NCBI GenBank assembly: GCA_903910385.1
Contig: CAIVZM010000024.1
Span: 1-64,000 of the forward strand
Source of the DNA: an uncultured Armatimonadota bacterium
Lineage (GTDB): Bacteria; Armatimonadota; Armatimonadia; Armatimonadales; Armatimonadaceae
Length of the DNA: 64,000 bases
Direction of reading: 5' to 3'
The stretch's first letter is position 1. Each line of letters opens with the position of its first letter. Both the position numbers and the translations under genes were made by a program. The notes under the pieces are model-generated. The model worked only from the letters and a program-made list of their open reading frames with translations, was not told the origin of the DNA and did no database searches. Of the stretch, positions 9,606-18,051 are shown piece after piece.

Positions 9606-9611
9606 TATAAT
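9606..9611 (+). promoter_or_regulatory. -10 box TATAAT upstream of the 9630 gene pair
   Basis: A perfect TATAAT starts 11 bases after the kbl stop. It would give a short leader that still contains GGAGG at 9618-9622, seven bases before the ATG at 9630. The pair therefore appears to have its own promoter. Confidence 0.55.
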
Positions 9612-9629
9612 CCGCTCGGAGGCGCGGGT

Positions 9630-10238
9630 ATGTCAACGGTAGTGGAGTTCGCTCAGGAAATTACGGCCCCGATGAGCGTCATCGGGAATTGGCTCGACAA
9701 CGCCGAGACGAAAAACCGGGTGGAACGCCTGACGGCGGATTCTCTGACCGACCTCGAAGCCTTCATCTCCAATGATACAGACATTCTCCCGCCGCGTCAG
9801 GCGTGGGAGCGGGCCGATGGCTTCGCGGCGTGGCGGCAGAACTACGCGATTCGCCGCCTGAATCCGCATCTGCGCGAGAACCGCCGCCGCATCGTGGAGG
9901 AGTTGACAGCCGCCTTCCGCGCCTGGTACGACGACAAGACTCTGGATAGGGCGGTTCACAATCTCATTGAGCGTCTGGTCTGGTCGCCGCTGGAAGTCCG
10001 CCTACGCCAACGCGCTGAGGTGCTATTACTCGCCTACGCCGTTCGCTGCCTTGCCCTGATGTGGATAAGCGGGCATTTCGGCGAAGGGTTGGGCGTCGGG
10101 CAGCCGAAGCGGACGGAATCAGGTTGGCTCGTCCCCCTCGTGCGCCGCAAAACGGGCGAACCCGCCGGGACGCTCCCGCTGGACGAACAGGGCGAAATTC
10201 TCGTATCCCCCGCCGCGTTCCGGGAATCGTTGAAGTAA
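9630..10238 (+). CDS. Unknown protein coupled to a C39-like peptidase gene
   Basis: A 202-residue cytoplasmic protein of no family I recognise. Residues 1-135 are mainly predicted helical and rich in Arg and Glu, with an aromatic-rich stretch (AWERADGFAAWRQNY). A Gly-containing segment, GHFGEGLGVGQP, leads into a C-terminal part that looks like beta strands (GWLVPLVRRKTGEP onward). The start at 9630 has a strong GGAGG at seven bases. GTG 9597 is not needed. GC content is visibly higher than in neighbouring genes. Its stop is only five bases before the next gene, so the two are almost certainly co-translated and probably functional partners. Confidence 0.7.
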   Translation: MSTVVEFAQEITAPMSVIGNWLDNAETKNRVERLTADSLTDLEAFISNDTDILPPRQAWERADGFAAWRQNYAIRRLNPHLRENRRRIVEELTAAFRAWYDDKTLDRAVHNLIERLVWSPLEVRLRQRAEVLLLAYAVRCLALMWISGHFGEGLGVGQPKRTESGWLVPLVRRKTGEPAGTLPLDEQGEILVSPAAFRESLK

Positions 10239-10243
10239 CGCCC

Positions 10244-10708
10244 ATGATTGACGATTTCCCCCTCATTCGTCAGTCATCAGGTGAGAACGACTGTCTGCCC
10301 GCCGCCGTCGAAGCGATTTTGCTCTGGAACGGCGTTGCCGAATACTCCCGGACGGAAATCGCGCGAATCTGCCGCATGACCGAGGAAGGCTGCGCGTGGT
10401 ATGACGCGGTGGAGGGGTTGCGTGAACATTTCGACGTAGAAGAATTCCCCGCCTCGGACGCTGATACGCTCATGGATACCCTGTATGACGCGGTGGAAAA
10501 CGACGAGGAACCCGTCGCCGTCCGCATCGCTGTCGCGGATTTTGCGGGCGATATCTACGGTCATGCTGTCGTCGTGGTCGGCTTCGTCAATGAGGAGGAG
10601 ATTCGCTATATGGATCCGCTCCCCGGTCAATGGAGAACCCTCCCCCGCGCCGCCTTCCGTCAACGCTGGCTCCAGGGCGGCGGCTTCGCCCTGATCGTCC
10701 GACCGTAA
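10244..10708 (+). CDS. C39-like (papain-fold) cysteine peptidase-type protein
   Basis: A 154-residue protein with the layout of peptidase C39-like domains. The early Gln/Cys block IRQSSGENDCLPAAVEAIL puts the putative catalytic Cys near residue 17. A central His lies in YGHAVVVVGF, and an Asp/Pro turn follows in RYMDPLPGQW. There is no signal peptide and no fused transporter, unlike bacteriocin-exporting C39 proteins. It starts five bases after the unknown 202-residue gene and shares its GC-rich codon use. It could process a peptide or modify a protein, or act in a toxin or immunity pair with its neighbour. Catalytic activity is inferred from motifs only. Confidence 0.7.
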   Translation: MIDDFPLIRQSSGENDCLPAAVEAILLWNGVAEYSRTEIARICRMTEEGCAWYDAVEGLREHFDVEEFPASDADTLMDTLYDAVENDEEPVAVRIAVADFAGDIYGHAVVVVGFVNEEEIRYMDPLPGQWRTLPRAAFRQRWLQGGGFALIVRP

Positions 10709-10765
10709 CTTCAGATGCAGGGAGTCTTCGCCACCCCTATTACGCCCTAATTCGTGATGGGCATA

Positions 10766-10975
10766 CAGATTCCTCCGTTAGGTGTACTAATCTGGAGGTT
10801 GGGAGCGTTAATCCGGCAGTTGGGTTGTCTAACCTCGCCATTTGGTCAACTAATCTCTCCTGTGGCTTGCCTAATCTGTCTGTCGGGCCTCCTGCCCTCA
10901 CAGGCGAACGTCCTAATCTCCCTGCTGGATACTCTAATCTTGCCGCATGCTCCTCTTACATCACGGTTGAGGCAA
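10766..10975. repeat. Ten degenerate 21-bp tandem units
   Basis: Units begin at 10766, 10787, 10808, 10829, 10850, 10871, 10892, 10913, 10934 and 10955, all exactly 21 bases apart. The shared core is CTAATCT followed by a variable six and then a T/C-GG motif. In one frame the array reads as heptads of the form xxNLxxG. That frame has no convincing start codon or ribosome-binding site, so I treat it as a DNA repeat rather than a gene. It fills most of the 313-base gap after the C39-like gene, and nothing else is seen in that gap. Confidence 0.8.
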
Positions 10976-11021
10976 ATGAATTCCCGGATGGCTAAACTAT
11001 TTTGTTGTTTAACGTTCGTAT

Positions 11022-12501
11022 TCACGTCATTGGGCGAAATCCGCCGAAACCGGACACGGGAAGGCTACGCCTATAAGAGTATAGTTCGAGAATATCCCAT
11101 TTTTTCCATTCATCGAATGTTACATCCATAAGTGCGTATTCGTCCCATTTCTCCACAGGAAGTTTAGGATTCAAATCATGGTGAGCGTAGTGAAAACAAA
11201 GAAAGACGCCCCAATCTTCCTTCTGCAAAGGTAACGACACGGGATGGCGAATATGCCCGTTCATGCTTCGTGCCAACGCAAGGGGAAGTGAGGCAATACT
11301 ATTATCAGCGGGAACCCTAAAACCGTCAGACCATTCAAACACAGCCCAACTGTGCGGTGCTTTGTCAGGCCATCGGTCTTTGAAAGCGGAACCCCAACGT
11401 TGATATCCGCTTGTATTAAAGCATTTGATACCGAGTGCCGTTGCCAATTCCACAGTTGAATTGGTAAAGCCAGCGCATACACATTTTGCAACGTCCATCT
11501 TCAATATTCCCGTTGCTCTATAGTGTCTTTCACGTTCCTCAAGCGGAAGTTGCATATATTGAGGTGTGCCGTGAAACTTTGCCCAATCGTCATCGAAGGA
11601 AAAGTGTGTCCTGAGCCAATCGGAAATCGCCTGTGCTGTAAGTCGCTGTGCGAGAATTACGTTTGGTTTGAAGTCAAGATTTGTGATGACTTCATCCGCC
11701 GTAGCCTTGATACGTCGCGCTAAATCTCGAACCGCTTGCCCCGGCACATGGTCGAGGTCTGATTGAATCATTCTCCACGATATTTTATTCGTCGCATCTA
11801 TCAGGACGGCGTTGGAAACGCCGTATCCCTCATAAGTGTCATTTCTCACGCGGCTGTCCTTCGCGTTTTTCACCGCGAAATCTAGAAGGCGGCACTGATT
11901 CGCAGTAATTGGCGGCATGAAGCCATCTCTGTTATAGACAGGAGGCATTTTAGCAACGAACGCCATGTCGTCCACCATGATGTATCCTCGGTCGGCAGAG
12001 GCAGTGGCGTCCACGATTTCTATGTGCGCTTTCTTGCCCACAAACTCCGATACATCGAAGGAGGCGTCAGTCAGGTTAGGGGTTCCTTTGCCCGTTGCGG
12101 TACGGACTATCTTGCCGTCGACGATCAGGTTCATACACGCCTGATTCGGTGTGGTTGCCCCCGCCTATCTTGAAAATAAGAAAGGGTTTTTCGATAGTGA
12201 ACTCTTTGGAGGTTGCCTTGCCGATGGCGGCTGTGCCTTTCCGGGGATGCAGAGAGCAGAGGAAGCTGCGTCCGGTGAAACCCTTGATTTTGCCGGGGAA
12301 CAGGGCATCGGTGGCGGGAGCGGTTCAGAAGGCGTCGCCTTCGATGGTCCAACCGTCGTAGTTGCCCCCTTCAAAGTCGGCGAAGACTTCGGTTGTCGAG
12401 GCGGCGGTGGGCTTTAGTGCGTCCTGCGTGAAGGCTTTTCCCGTCGTCAGGGCGGTGGGCAGGAGTAGCGCGTTCTGTACAAATTGGCGGCGCGTGGGCA
12501 T
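11022..12501 (-). pseudogene. Broken Tat-exported transglutaminase-like protein
   Basis: The minus strand encodes a protein starting at 12501 with a twin-arginine signal (TRRQFVQNALLLP). A carbohydrate-binding-like segment follows (VFADFEGGNYDGW), and an in-frame TGA at 12325-12327 then replaces codon 59. Reading through, the frame continues in register (APATDALFPGKIKGF, then FTIEKPFLIFKIGGGNHTES) until a one-base shift near 12135. The remaining 370 codons are open. That distal part holds a transglutaminase-like triad: Cys in KCVCAGFTN, His in PHSWAVFEW and Asp in LMDVTFDEW. The distal frame has its own ATG at 12134, which looks fortuitous. Either the gene is decaying or the assembly has two errors. 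Confidence 0.75.
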
Positions 12502-12748
12502 TGTGATATGTCTTTTTCTCGTTAGTCGCTTTTCGTGAATTATACTGCAAATCTTTTCCTTTTCGTGTGGAGGGTGTCAGAGAGGGGGGATATCAATCAC
12601 GATTTCGCTCGTTGTGACAAGGTCGAATTCCGATATAAGCCGTCGCCGTGTCTCCGTCGCAAGCATGACATGAGCGACATTTTAATCTTGGAGCAGGAAA
12701 CGCGCGAGTCTAACGCCAAACCTTAACGGCGGAGGCAAGAAGAGAACC

Positions 12749-13852
12749 ATGCCGAAGTTTCGGTTTGCGATTGTTGGGTGCGGCGTTATTCATGGCACGC
12801 ACATTGATGCGATCAAGGCCCTGCCAGAGGAGGCGGAACTGGTCGCGGTCTGTGACGAAGATGCATCGCGGGCGACGTCCGCAGGGACCAAAAATGGCGT
12901 TCCCGCATTCACGGATTTAGCGACGATGCTGAAGGAAACGGATTTCGATATCCTTTGTGTCTGCGTCCCTTCCGGGCTTCATGCTAAAGTCGGAGTTATG
13001 GGCGCCAACGCCGGGAAGCATATCATCTGCGAAAAGCCGATTGATGTCTCTCTGGAAGCGGCGGATGCCCTGATAGACGCCTGCGCGAAAAACAGTGTTA
13101 AACTGGTCGTTATTTCCCAATCGCGTTATTCGACCGGGATGCGGAAACTCAAGCAGTATCTCGCCGAAGGTAAAATGGGAAATCTGTGTTACGCCGAATC
13201 GGTAACAAAGTGGTACCGGTCGCAGGAGTATTACGATTCGGGTGGCTGGCGCGGAACGTGGGAGCTGGATGGCGGTGGCGCATTGATGAATCAGGGCGTC
13301 CATTATGTCGACCAGTTACTGTACGCCATGGGTCCGGTAAAATCCGTCGCCGCGACCATGGCGACTCGTGCCCATGAACGTATTGAAGTGGAAGATATCG
13401 TCTCCGCGACCATCGAATTCGAAAGCGGCGCTGTAGGAACCCTCCTTGCCGCAACCTGCATGTATCCGGGCTACCGTCAAGGGTTGGAAGTATATGGTAC
13501 AGGAGGGACGGCGCTTATCGAGAACAACCGTATGCGTCATGCCCAATTCACCGATGGTACGGAAAAGCGCGGGATGTTCGGGGTAGAAGCGAAAGAGCCA
13601 GAAATCAAGGATTTCAAGGCGCAGGGTGCAGAAACCGAGGAGAATTCCGGCGGGACGCACGGCGCCAGTGACCCGACCGCAATCGAACTCAACGGTCATG
13701 TCGAGCATTTCAAAGACCTGATCGGAGCGATCGCCGAGAATCGGGATACCTTTATGAACGGCAAAGAAGCGCGGAACGCTCTGGAATTGATTCTGGCGGT
13801 CTATCAGTCCGCTCGTTCCGGTCAAAGAGTTTACCTTCCACTGTCTGAATAA
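12749..13852 (+). CDS. Gfo/Idh/MocA family oxidoreductase
   Basis: A 367-residue NAD(P)-dependent oxidoreductase. The Rossmann fingerprint is IVGCGVIHGTH at residue 8. The family's EKPIDVS motif follows near residue 95, with CEKP giving the Lys that contacts substrate and cofactor. The C-terminal half is the usual open beta-sheet domain, with GGALMNQGVHYVDQLLY carrying the conserved His. Such enzymes oxidise or reduce sugar or inositol derivatives. The substrate is not predictable here. A GGAGG lies about 13 bases before the ATG. The gene is divergent from the broken transglutaminase-like gene across 247 bases, in which I see no other gene. Confidence 0.85.
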   Translation: MPKFRFAIVGCGVIHGTHIDAIKALPEEAELVAVCDEDASRATSAGTKNGVPAFTDLATMLKETDFDILCVCVPSGLHAKVGVMGANAGKHIICEKPIDVSLEAADALIDACAKNSVKLVVISQSRYSTGMRKLKQYLAEGKMGNLCYAESVTKWYRSQEYYDSGGWRGTWELDGGGALMNQGVHYVDQLLYAMGPVKSVAATMATRAHERIEVEDIVSATIEFESGAVGTLLAATCMYPGYRQGLEVYGTGGTALIENNRMRHAQFTDGTEKRGMFGVEAKEPEIKDFKAQGAETEENSGGTHGASDPTAIELNGHVEHFKDLIGAIAENRDTFMNGKEARNALELILAVYQSARSGQRVYLPLSE

Positions 13853-13994
13853 ACTGCTGGGTCAGGTTATGTCACATCAGATGGTTGATCATGTTTATGG
13901 TAACAATTATTTATAGTTTTGTGATCGGTTCCTATTACCGCTGAAACTTTATGACTAAATCATTGTCGTAAACAATGAGGCGAAAGGCAGGGCA

Positions 13995-16049
13995 ATGTCA
14001 CGCAACCTTAAGAATCTTACCAGAAAATATATGAGCCATTTTGTGCAAAAACTCTTGGGGGGACTTTCAATAGCCTCCTTGATGGTTGTCGGGTTGTCTT
14101 CCAACCCGGCTATGGCGCAAACGATATACGCGAGCAATCTTCGCGGGCAATACGATATTTTTTCCGGAAAGAACAATAAAGGTCCCTACGTTCTTTCGTG
14201 GAATCAGGTGGTCGTTGACCGTGATAATCCCGTGGAAGTGGTCATCGATAGTCGCACGTTGAAACCGGAAGAGTTCAATGTCGATAAAGGAAAAGGGATT
14301 CTCAATTTTACCGCCAGCGTTACGGATAAGAACGTTGTGCGTATCCACTACTCCTATGACCCACAAAAATCGCGACGGAATGCGGGAATCGCATCGTCGC
14401 CGATTACGTTGCCGCTGGCGAATCTGGGTGTCACCGAAGTGAGCGTTATCGCATTGCCGAACAATGGTTCTGCGCGTACCGCTGCGGAGACGCCGCTGGT
14501 CTTCAATCTGGGAAGTTCACGAAAACTGCTGGGCGGCAATTTTTCGACGAAATTCAATTTCGCCGGGGCGAACAGTTACGGTCAGCAAACGGATTATTCC
14601 TTTGGCAATGATCGTAACGGTTTCAATGCGTCGTACTACAAGACGGCGAAACATTTTGCCAGCACGGTTGGAAAAGGCGTAGGCATGGGGGACGCCGCAT
14701 CGCGTCTGGCTCTTGGCGCCCGGTTAGCTCCGGCGAAGTGGCTCGGTATGAATTATTCCTTCTCTGACACGGAGGATGTTGTCAGTAAGGCGGATCGCAA
14801 ACAACAGGTCTACGCCATTCGCGCTGGAGGCGTTCAGGGCGGTCCTTTGCTGAATTATTTGCGTACGGAGGACGATATCACGGATGCAAATAAGCGAACT
14901 ACGGAAGTCAATACGGACAAGCTGGACCTGAGTGCACGTTTGACAAAAACGACCAATATCACCGCTTCGGGAGTTCAGACCATCACCGATGCCCCCACTT
15001 CAAAGGGTGACACTACCGTGCGTGATGCCACCGTTACAGTTGCGTCCGCCAGCGCTAAAGGCTCGTCGGGGACTCTCACGTTAAATGTGGGAGGTAAAGA
15101 ATCGTACACCTCGCAAGAAGCGAAGCAGAATGTCGCTATCCGCCTGCAACCCGTTCCCGCCATCAGCGTTACCGCCGAGAAGAATGAAGGTAAAGTAACT
15201 ACTTCGGCGGCGGATGGACTGAAGGCGAGCGAAACTACCGTAGTTACGGAAAAGCAAAATCTCTCTGTGCGTGTGTCACCTGCTCCTGTCTTTTCTGTCG
15301 CTGCGGAGCAGAATGAAGGAAAAGTCACTACTGTTAAGGGAGATGGTAAGAAGACAAGCGAATCTACCGTTGTTACCCAAAAGGCGACGGCGGAGTTGCT
15401 ACCGCTTCCTTTGACCAAAGTGACTACCTCTTTGACATCCGTTTCTGTCAATGATGTCAAAGTTTCATCGACCGCTTTTGACGCCTCAATCGGTCAGGGC
15501 AAACGTATCGAGATCGCTACGGGTATGACCAACCGTTCGACCGAAATTTCCGGCGCTTCTGCGCTGGACACGACCCGTGCACGTTTCGCCCTTCGACCCA
15601 TGAATAATTTCACGGTGACAGGCGGTGTCATCTGGAACCCGGAAGAAAATAATGTCGTGCGTCAGGCGGTAAAGCAGGAAGTGGGCGTTCAAACGCGCCT
15701 CGGCGCACTGGAACTGGGTACCGCTTATGCCATGACGGTGCTCAACGGTTCCGCATCCGCCATCGGCGATTCTGCGCCGCAGTATGGCGAAGTGAATGTC
15801 AATGTTGGTCTACGTCTGGATAAGACCCTGCGCCTGGACGGGAACTATAAAGATTCTCTGCGCTATAGCGGCGCCAATTCCTCCGCTCAAGCGCCACGTT
15901 ATCTGCGTGTCTACGGACTCGGTCTTTCTCGCAATGTCGGTCCGAACTTCAACTGGTCGCTTATGGGACAGGTTTCTGATGATCGTAACCGCCCGATCAA
16001 TCTGAATACGGACTATAAAGCGGAAGCGAAGATGGGCGTCAAATTTTAG
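13995..16049 (+). CDS. Outer-membrane beta-barrel-like protein with internal repeats
   Basis: A 684-residue exported protein. A long signal peptide covers residues 1-41 (cleavage near AMAQT). After a beta-rich N-terminal domain, the sequence alternates short polar and hydrophobic strands to the end. It finishes in AEAKMGVKF, the terminal-Phe pattern that outer-membrane barrels use for BAM recognition. A 43-residue unit is repeated around residues 380-465, each copy containing NEGKVTT and TVVT. This protein is the best evidence in the window for a diderm envelope. No transport partner is nearby, so its role (porin-like, structural or secretion-related) is unknown. A purine-rich stretch precedes the ATG. 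Confidence 0.7.
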   Translation: MSRNLKNLTRKYMSHFVQKLLGGLSIASLMVVGLSSNPAMAQTIYASNLRGQYDIFSGKNNKGPYVLSWNQVVVDRDNPVEVVIDSRTLKPEEFNVDKGKGILNFTASVTDKNVVRIHYSYDPQKSRRNAGIASSPITLPLANLGVTEVSVIALPNNGSARTAAETPLVFNLGSSRKLLGGNFSTKFNFAGANSYGQQTDYSFGNDRNGFNASYYKTAKHFASTVGKGVGMGDAASRLALGARLAPAKWLGMNYSFSDTEDVVSKADRKQQVYAIRAGGVQGGPLLNYLRTEDDITDANKRTTEVNTDKLDLSARLTKTTNITASGVQTITDAPTSKGDTTVRDATVTVASASAKGSSGTLTLNVGGKESYTSQEAKQNVAIRLQPVPAISVTAEKNEGKVTTSAADGLKASETTVVTEKQNLSVRVSPAPVFSVAAEQNEGKVTTVKGDGKKTSESTVVTQKATAELLPLPLTKVTTSLTSVSVNDVKVSSTAFDASIGQGKRIEIATGMTNRSTEISGASALDTTRARFALRPMNNFTVTGGVIWNPEENNVVRQAVKQEVGVQTRLGALELGTAYAMTVLNGSASAIGDSAPQYGEVNVNVGLRLDKTLRLDGNYKDSLRYSGANSSAQAPRYLRVYGLGLSRNVGPNFNWSLMGQVSDDRNRPINLNTDYKAEAKMGVKF
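15135..15395 (+). repeat. Two 129-bp in-frame repeats within the barrel gene
   Basis: GAATGAAGG occurs at 15182 and again at 15311. The flanking coding sequence is similar over about 43 codons per copy, giving two tandem protein repeats in the strand region of the barrel. Confidence 0.55.
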
Positions 16050-16113
16050 ACGTGAGGCGAAGGACGCCGCTTTTCGTTGTGATTGCAAGTCTATGGTTCT
16101 CCTCGTGACAGGA

Positions 16114-16119
16114 TACAAT
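16114..16119 (+). promoter_or_regulatory. -10 box TACAAT, predicted leaderless start
   Basis: TACAAT is followed by five bases and then the ATG at 16125. This also fixes the start of the cobalamin-binding-type gene, whose frame is open upstream to 16083. Confidence 0.55.
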
Positions 16120-16124
16120 TAGCC

Positions 16125-17108
16125 ATGCGAATTGTATCCCTGTCGCCATCCGCTACTGAAATTCTTTGCGCTCTGGGTCTTGAGTCCTCGCTGGTCGGCG
16201 TATCCCATGAATGCGATTGGCCGATCTCCGTTCGTGATCTGCCTCGATTAACCCGAAGTCTGCTTCCAGAAACGCAAATCGATGAAGACGGGGAAATCCT
16301 TGAACTGTCTGCACTGGAAATAGACAATGCTGTCCGGGAGGCGGTCGCTTCAGGCGAGTCACTGTTTACGATCGACATCGAGTTGTTACGTGAGTTAAAA
16401 CCCGACCTGCTGGTGACACAGGGATTATGCAATGTTTGCGCTGTTCATCACAAGACAGCTCTCATTGCTTCTGAAGCGCTGGATAAAGCGGCGGGAGCGA
16501 TGGTTCTGGACCTCTCTCCGACGACGCTTGCTGAGGTACTGGAAACGTTTCGTCAGATAGGAACTGCGACTCAGCGTGATGCGGAAGCTGAATCGCTGAT
16601 CGCAAAGACACAGAATCGGTGGGATGCCGTCCGCGAAAAAACGCAGACAATCGGCGAATTACCTCGGACGTTGCTTCTGGAATGGCCGGAACCCTCATTC
16701 AGCGCTGGACACTGGAATCCGGAATTGTTACAGATTGCGGGTGGGATGCTGGCTCCCTGGGATATTGTGGGTAAGCCTTCTCGAGTACTGGATTGGACTG
16801 AGGTTCTGGAGTTCAATCCTGAGTATATTGTGCTGATCGCCTGTGGCTTCGATGCCTACCGTTCCCTCGATGAAGCATGGCCGCTGTCCGAGTTGCCCGG
16901 TTGGTACGATTTGCCTGCGGTTCGCAATGGGGACTGTTACGCGGCGGACGGGAACGCTTTCTTCAATCGTCCCGGTCCGAGATTGGCGGACTCGGCGGAG
17001 ATTCTGGCTACCATTCTACGTCCCGAAGTCTTCATGGATATGTTGCCGCCGTACTCGGTGCAGCGTTTTCCGGACGAAATGCTGGTAAGAATAGAAGACA
17101 CGACATAA
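16125..17108 (+). CDS. BtuF-like cobalamin-binding protein without signal peptide
   Basis: A 327-residue protein of the iron-siderophore/vitamin B12 periplasmic-binding superfamily. It opens directly with the first strand of the binding domain, MRIVSLSPSATEILCALG, so it has no export signal. LLVTQGLCNVCAVH and WPISVRDLPR are typical of the soluble cobalamin-binding subgroup. Such proteins are found in many genomes without a nearby B12 importer and may act in the cytoplasm. The start is fixed by TACAAT five bases before the ATG. A second, shorter member of the superfamily follows after 22 bases. Ligand identity is inferred from family only. Confidence 0.75.
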   Translation: MRIVSLSPSATEILCALGLESSLVGVSHECDWPISVRDLPRLTRSLLPETQIDEDGEILELSALEIDNAVREAVASGESLFTIDIELLRELKPDLLVTQGLCNVCAVHHKTALIASEALDKAAGAMVLDLSPTTLAEVLETFRQIGTATQRDAEAESLIAKTQNRWDAVREKTQTIGELPRTLLLEWPEPSFSAGHWNPELLQIAGGMLAPWDIVGKPSRVLDWTEVLEFNPEYIVLIACGFDAYRSLDEAWPLSELPGWYDLPAVRNGDCYAADGNAFFNRPGPRLADSAEILATILRPEVFMDMLPPYSVQRFPDEMLVRIEDTT

Positions 17109-17130
17109 GGATCGCATTCGGAATACTACT

Positions 17131-17931
17131 ATGGTTATTGTAGATGATCTTGGGCGCAAGGTAGAGTTACCTCAACCCGTTCGAAGTATCGTTTCGCTCG
17201 CTCCTGCGATCTCCGAGAACTTATTCGCTATGGGAGCCAGTAGCGTACTGGTAGGCGTTTCTACAGCGGATGATTACCCGCTCTCGGTGCAAGAATTGCC
17301 CCCCGTAGGCGATTTTGGTAAGCCTTCTTATGAACGCATTCGCTCACTGAAACCTGATCTCGTTATGGTCGAGATAGCCGATATCGATCTTGCAACGATC
17401 CAGAATGCAGAGAGACGTCTGGATATCCCGGTTTTCGTGCAGAGTTCAAAGAAATACGACGATGTCACCCGGCATCTGAACCAACTGGGCGACATCACCG
17501 GGATTCGCGGAAAAGCGTTGGGGACTTCAATTCAGAAAATGGAATCCGCGAAGAAGGAGGCCGCGCGTATTGCTGCTGGCAGGAAACAGCTCCCTTCAGT
17601 ATTTATCGAGGTGAGCAGGTCTCCCCTCTGGACTGCTGGTCCCGGATCGTTTCTGGAAGATCTCATACGACTTGCCGGGGGAGTCAATATCGTCAAAAGC
17701 GGTCGCCCCTTTTTGCCCTATTCCCGTGAGGCGTTACTGAGCGCCCAACCTGACATTTATATTGTAGCATCAAATGATCCTGTTCGGGCGAATGTGAAAC
17801 TGACGCCGCCGCTTGATCGCATTCCGGCAGCGCGGAGTGGCAAAGTGATTGCATTGCCCGCAGATTATCTGTTTCGCCCTACCCCCCGTCTCGCGGAGGG
17901 GTTGGTTCTTTTGGCCCGAGCGCTAAGGTAA
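17131..17931 (+). CDS. Second BtuF/FecB-like binding protein, also lacking a signal peptide
   Basis: A 266-residue binding protein of the same superfamily. It begins VIVDDLGRKVELPQPVRSIVSLAP, which is the usual mature N-terminus of exported B12 or siderophore binders. The leader peptide is missing: the bases before ATG 17131 encode no signal sequence in frame. SFLEDLIRLAGGVNIV and the C-terminal FRPTPRLAEGLVLLARAL are conserved elements. It sits 22 bases after the first BtuF-like gene, suggesting co-transcription. Either both act in the cytosol or this copy has lost its export signal. No permease or ATPase gene is present. Confidence 0.75.
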   Translation: MVIVDDLGRKVELPQPVRSIVSLAPAISENLFAMGASSVLVGVSTADDYPLSVQELPPVGDFGKPSYERIRSLKPDLVMVEIADIDLATIQNAERRLDIPVFVQSSKKYDDVTRHLNQLGDITGIRGKALGTSIQKMESAKKEAARIAAGRKQLPSVFIEVSRSPLWTAGPGSFLEDLIRLAGGVNIVKSGRPFLPYSREALLSAQPDIYIVASNDPVRANVKLTPPLDRIPAARSGKVIALPADYLFRPTPRLAEGLVLLARALR

Positions 17932-18025
17932 AAGGCGGTGTTATCCTCTTCTATCCGGTACCGAGAGCATGAGACGATTTCGGGCAGGCACTGGACAAAG
18001 TGTTCCGGGTTCCCTCTCATGGTAC

Positions 18026-18031
18026 TATAAT
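18026..18031 (+). promoter_or_regulatory. -10 box TATAAT upstream of cysE
   Basis: A perfect TATAAT lies 20 bases before the ATG at 18052 and would give a leader of roughly a dozen bases. I see no clear Shine-Dalgarno sequence in it. Confidence 0.5.
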
Positions 18032-18051
18032 CACGCCCGTATAGGTCGTTT

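Noticed and set aside
10630-11131. Frames reading through the 21-bp repeats as short proteins
   Set aside because: Both begin inside the peptidase gene or lack an SD. Periodic peptides are an automatic result of a repeat whose period is divisible by three.
12325-12327. TGA read as selenocysteine
   Set aside because: No SECIS-like hairpin immediately downstream was evident, the surrounding protein is not a redox enzyme, and a second frameshift follows, so decay or error is simpler.
12535-12726. 63-codon frame upstream of the Gfo/Idh/MocA gene
   Set aside because: No SD, no recognisable features, and it fills a divergent promoter region.
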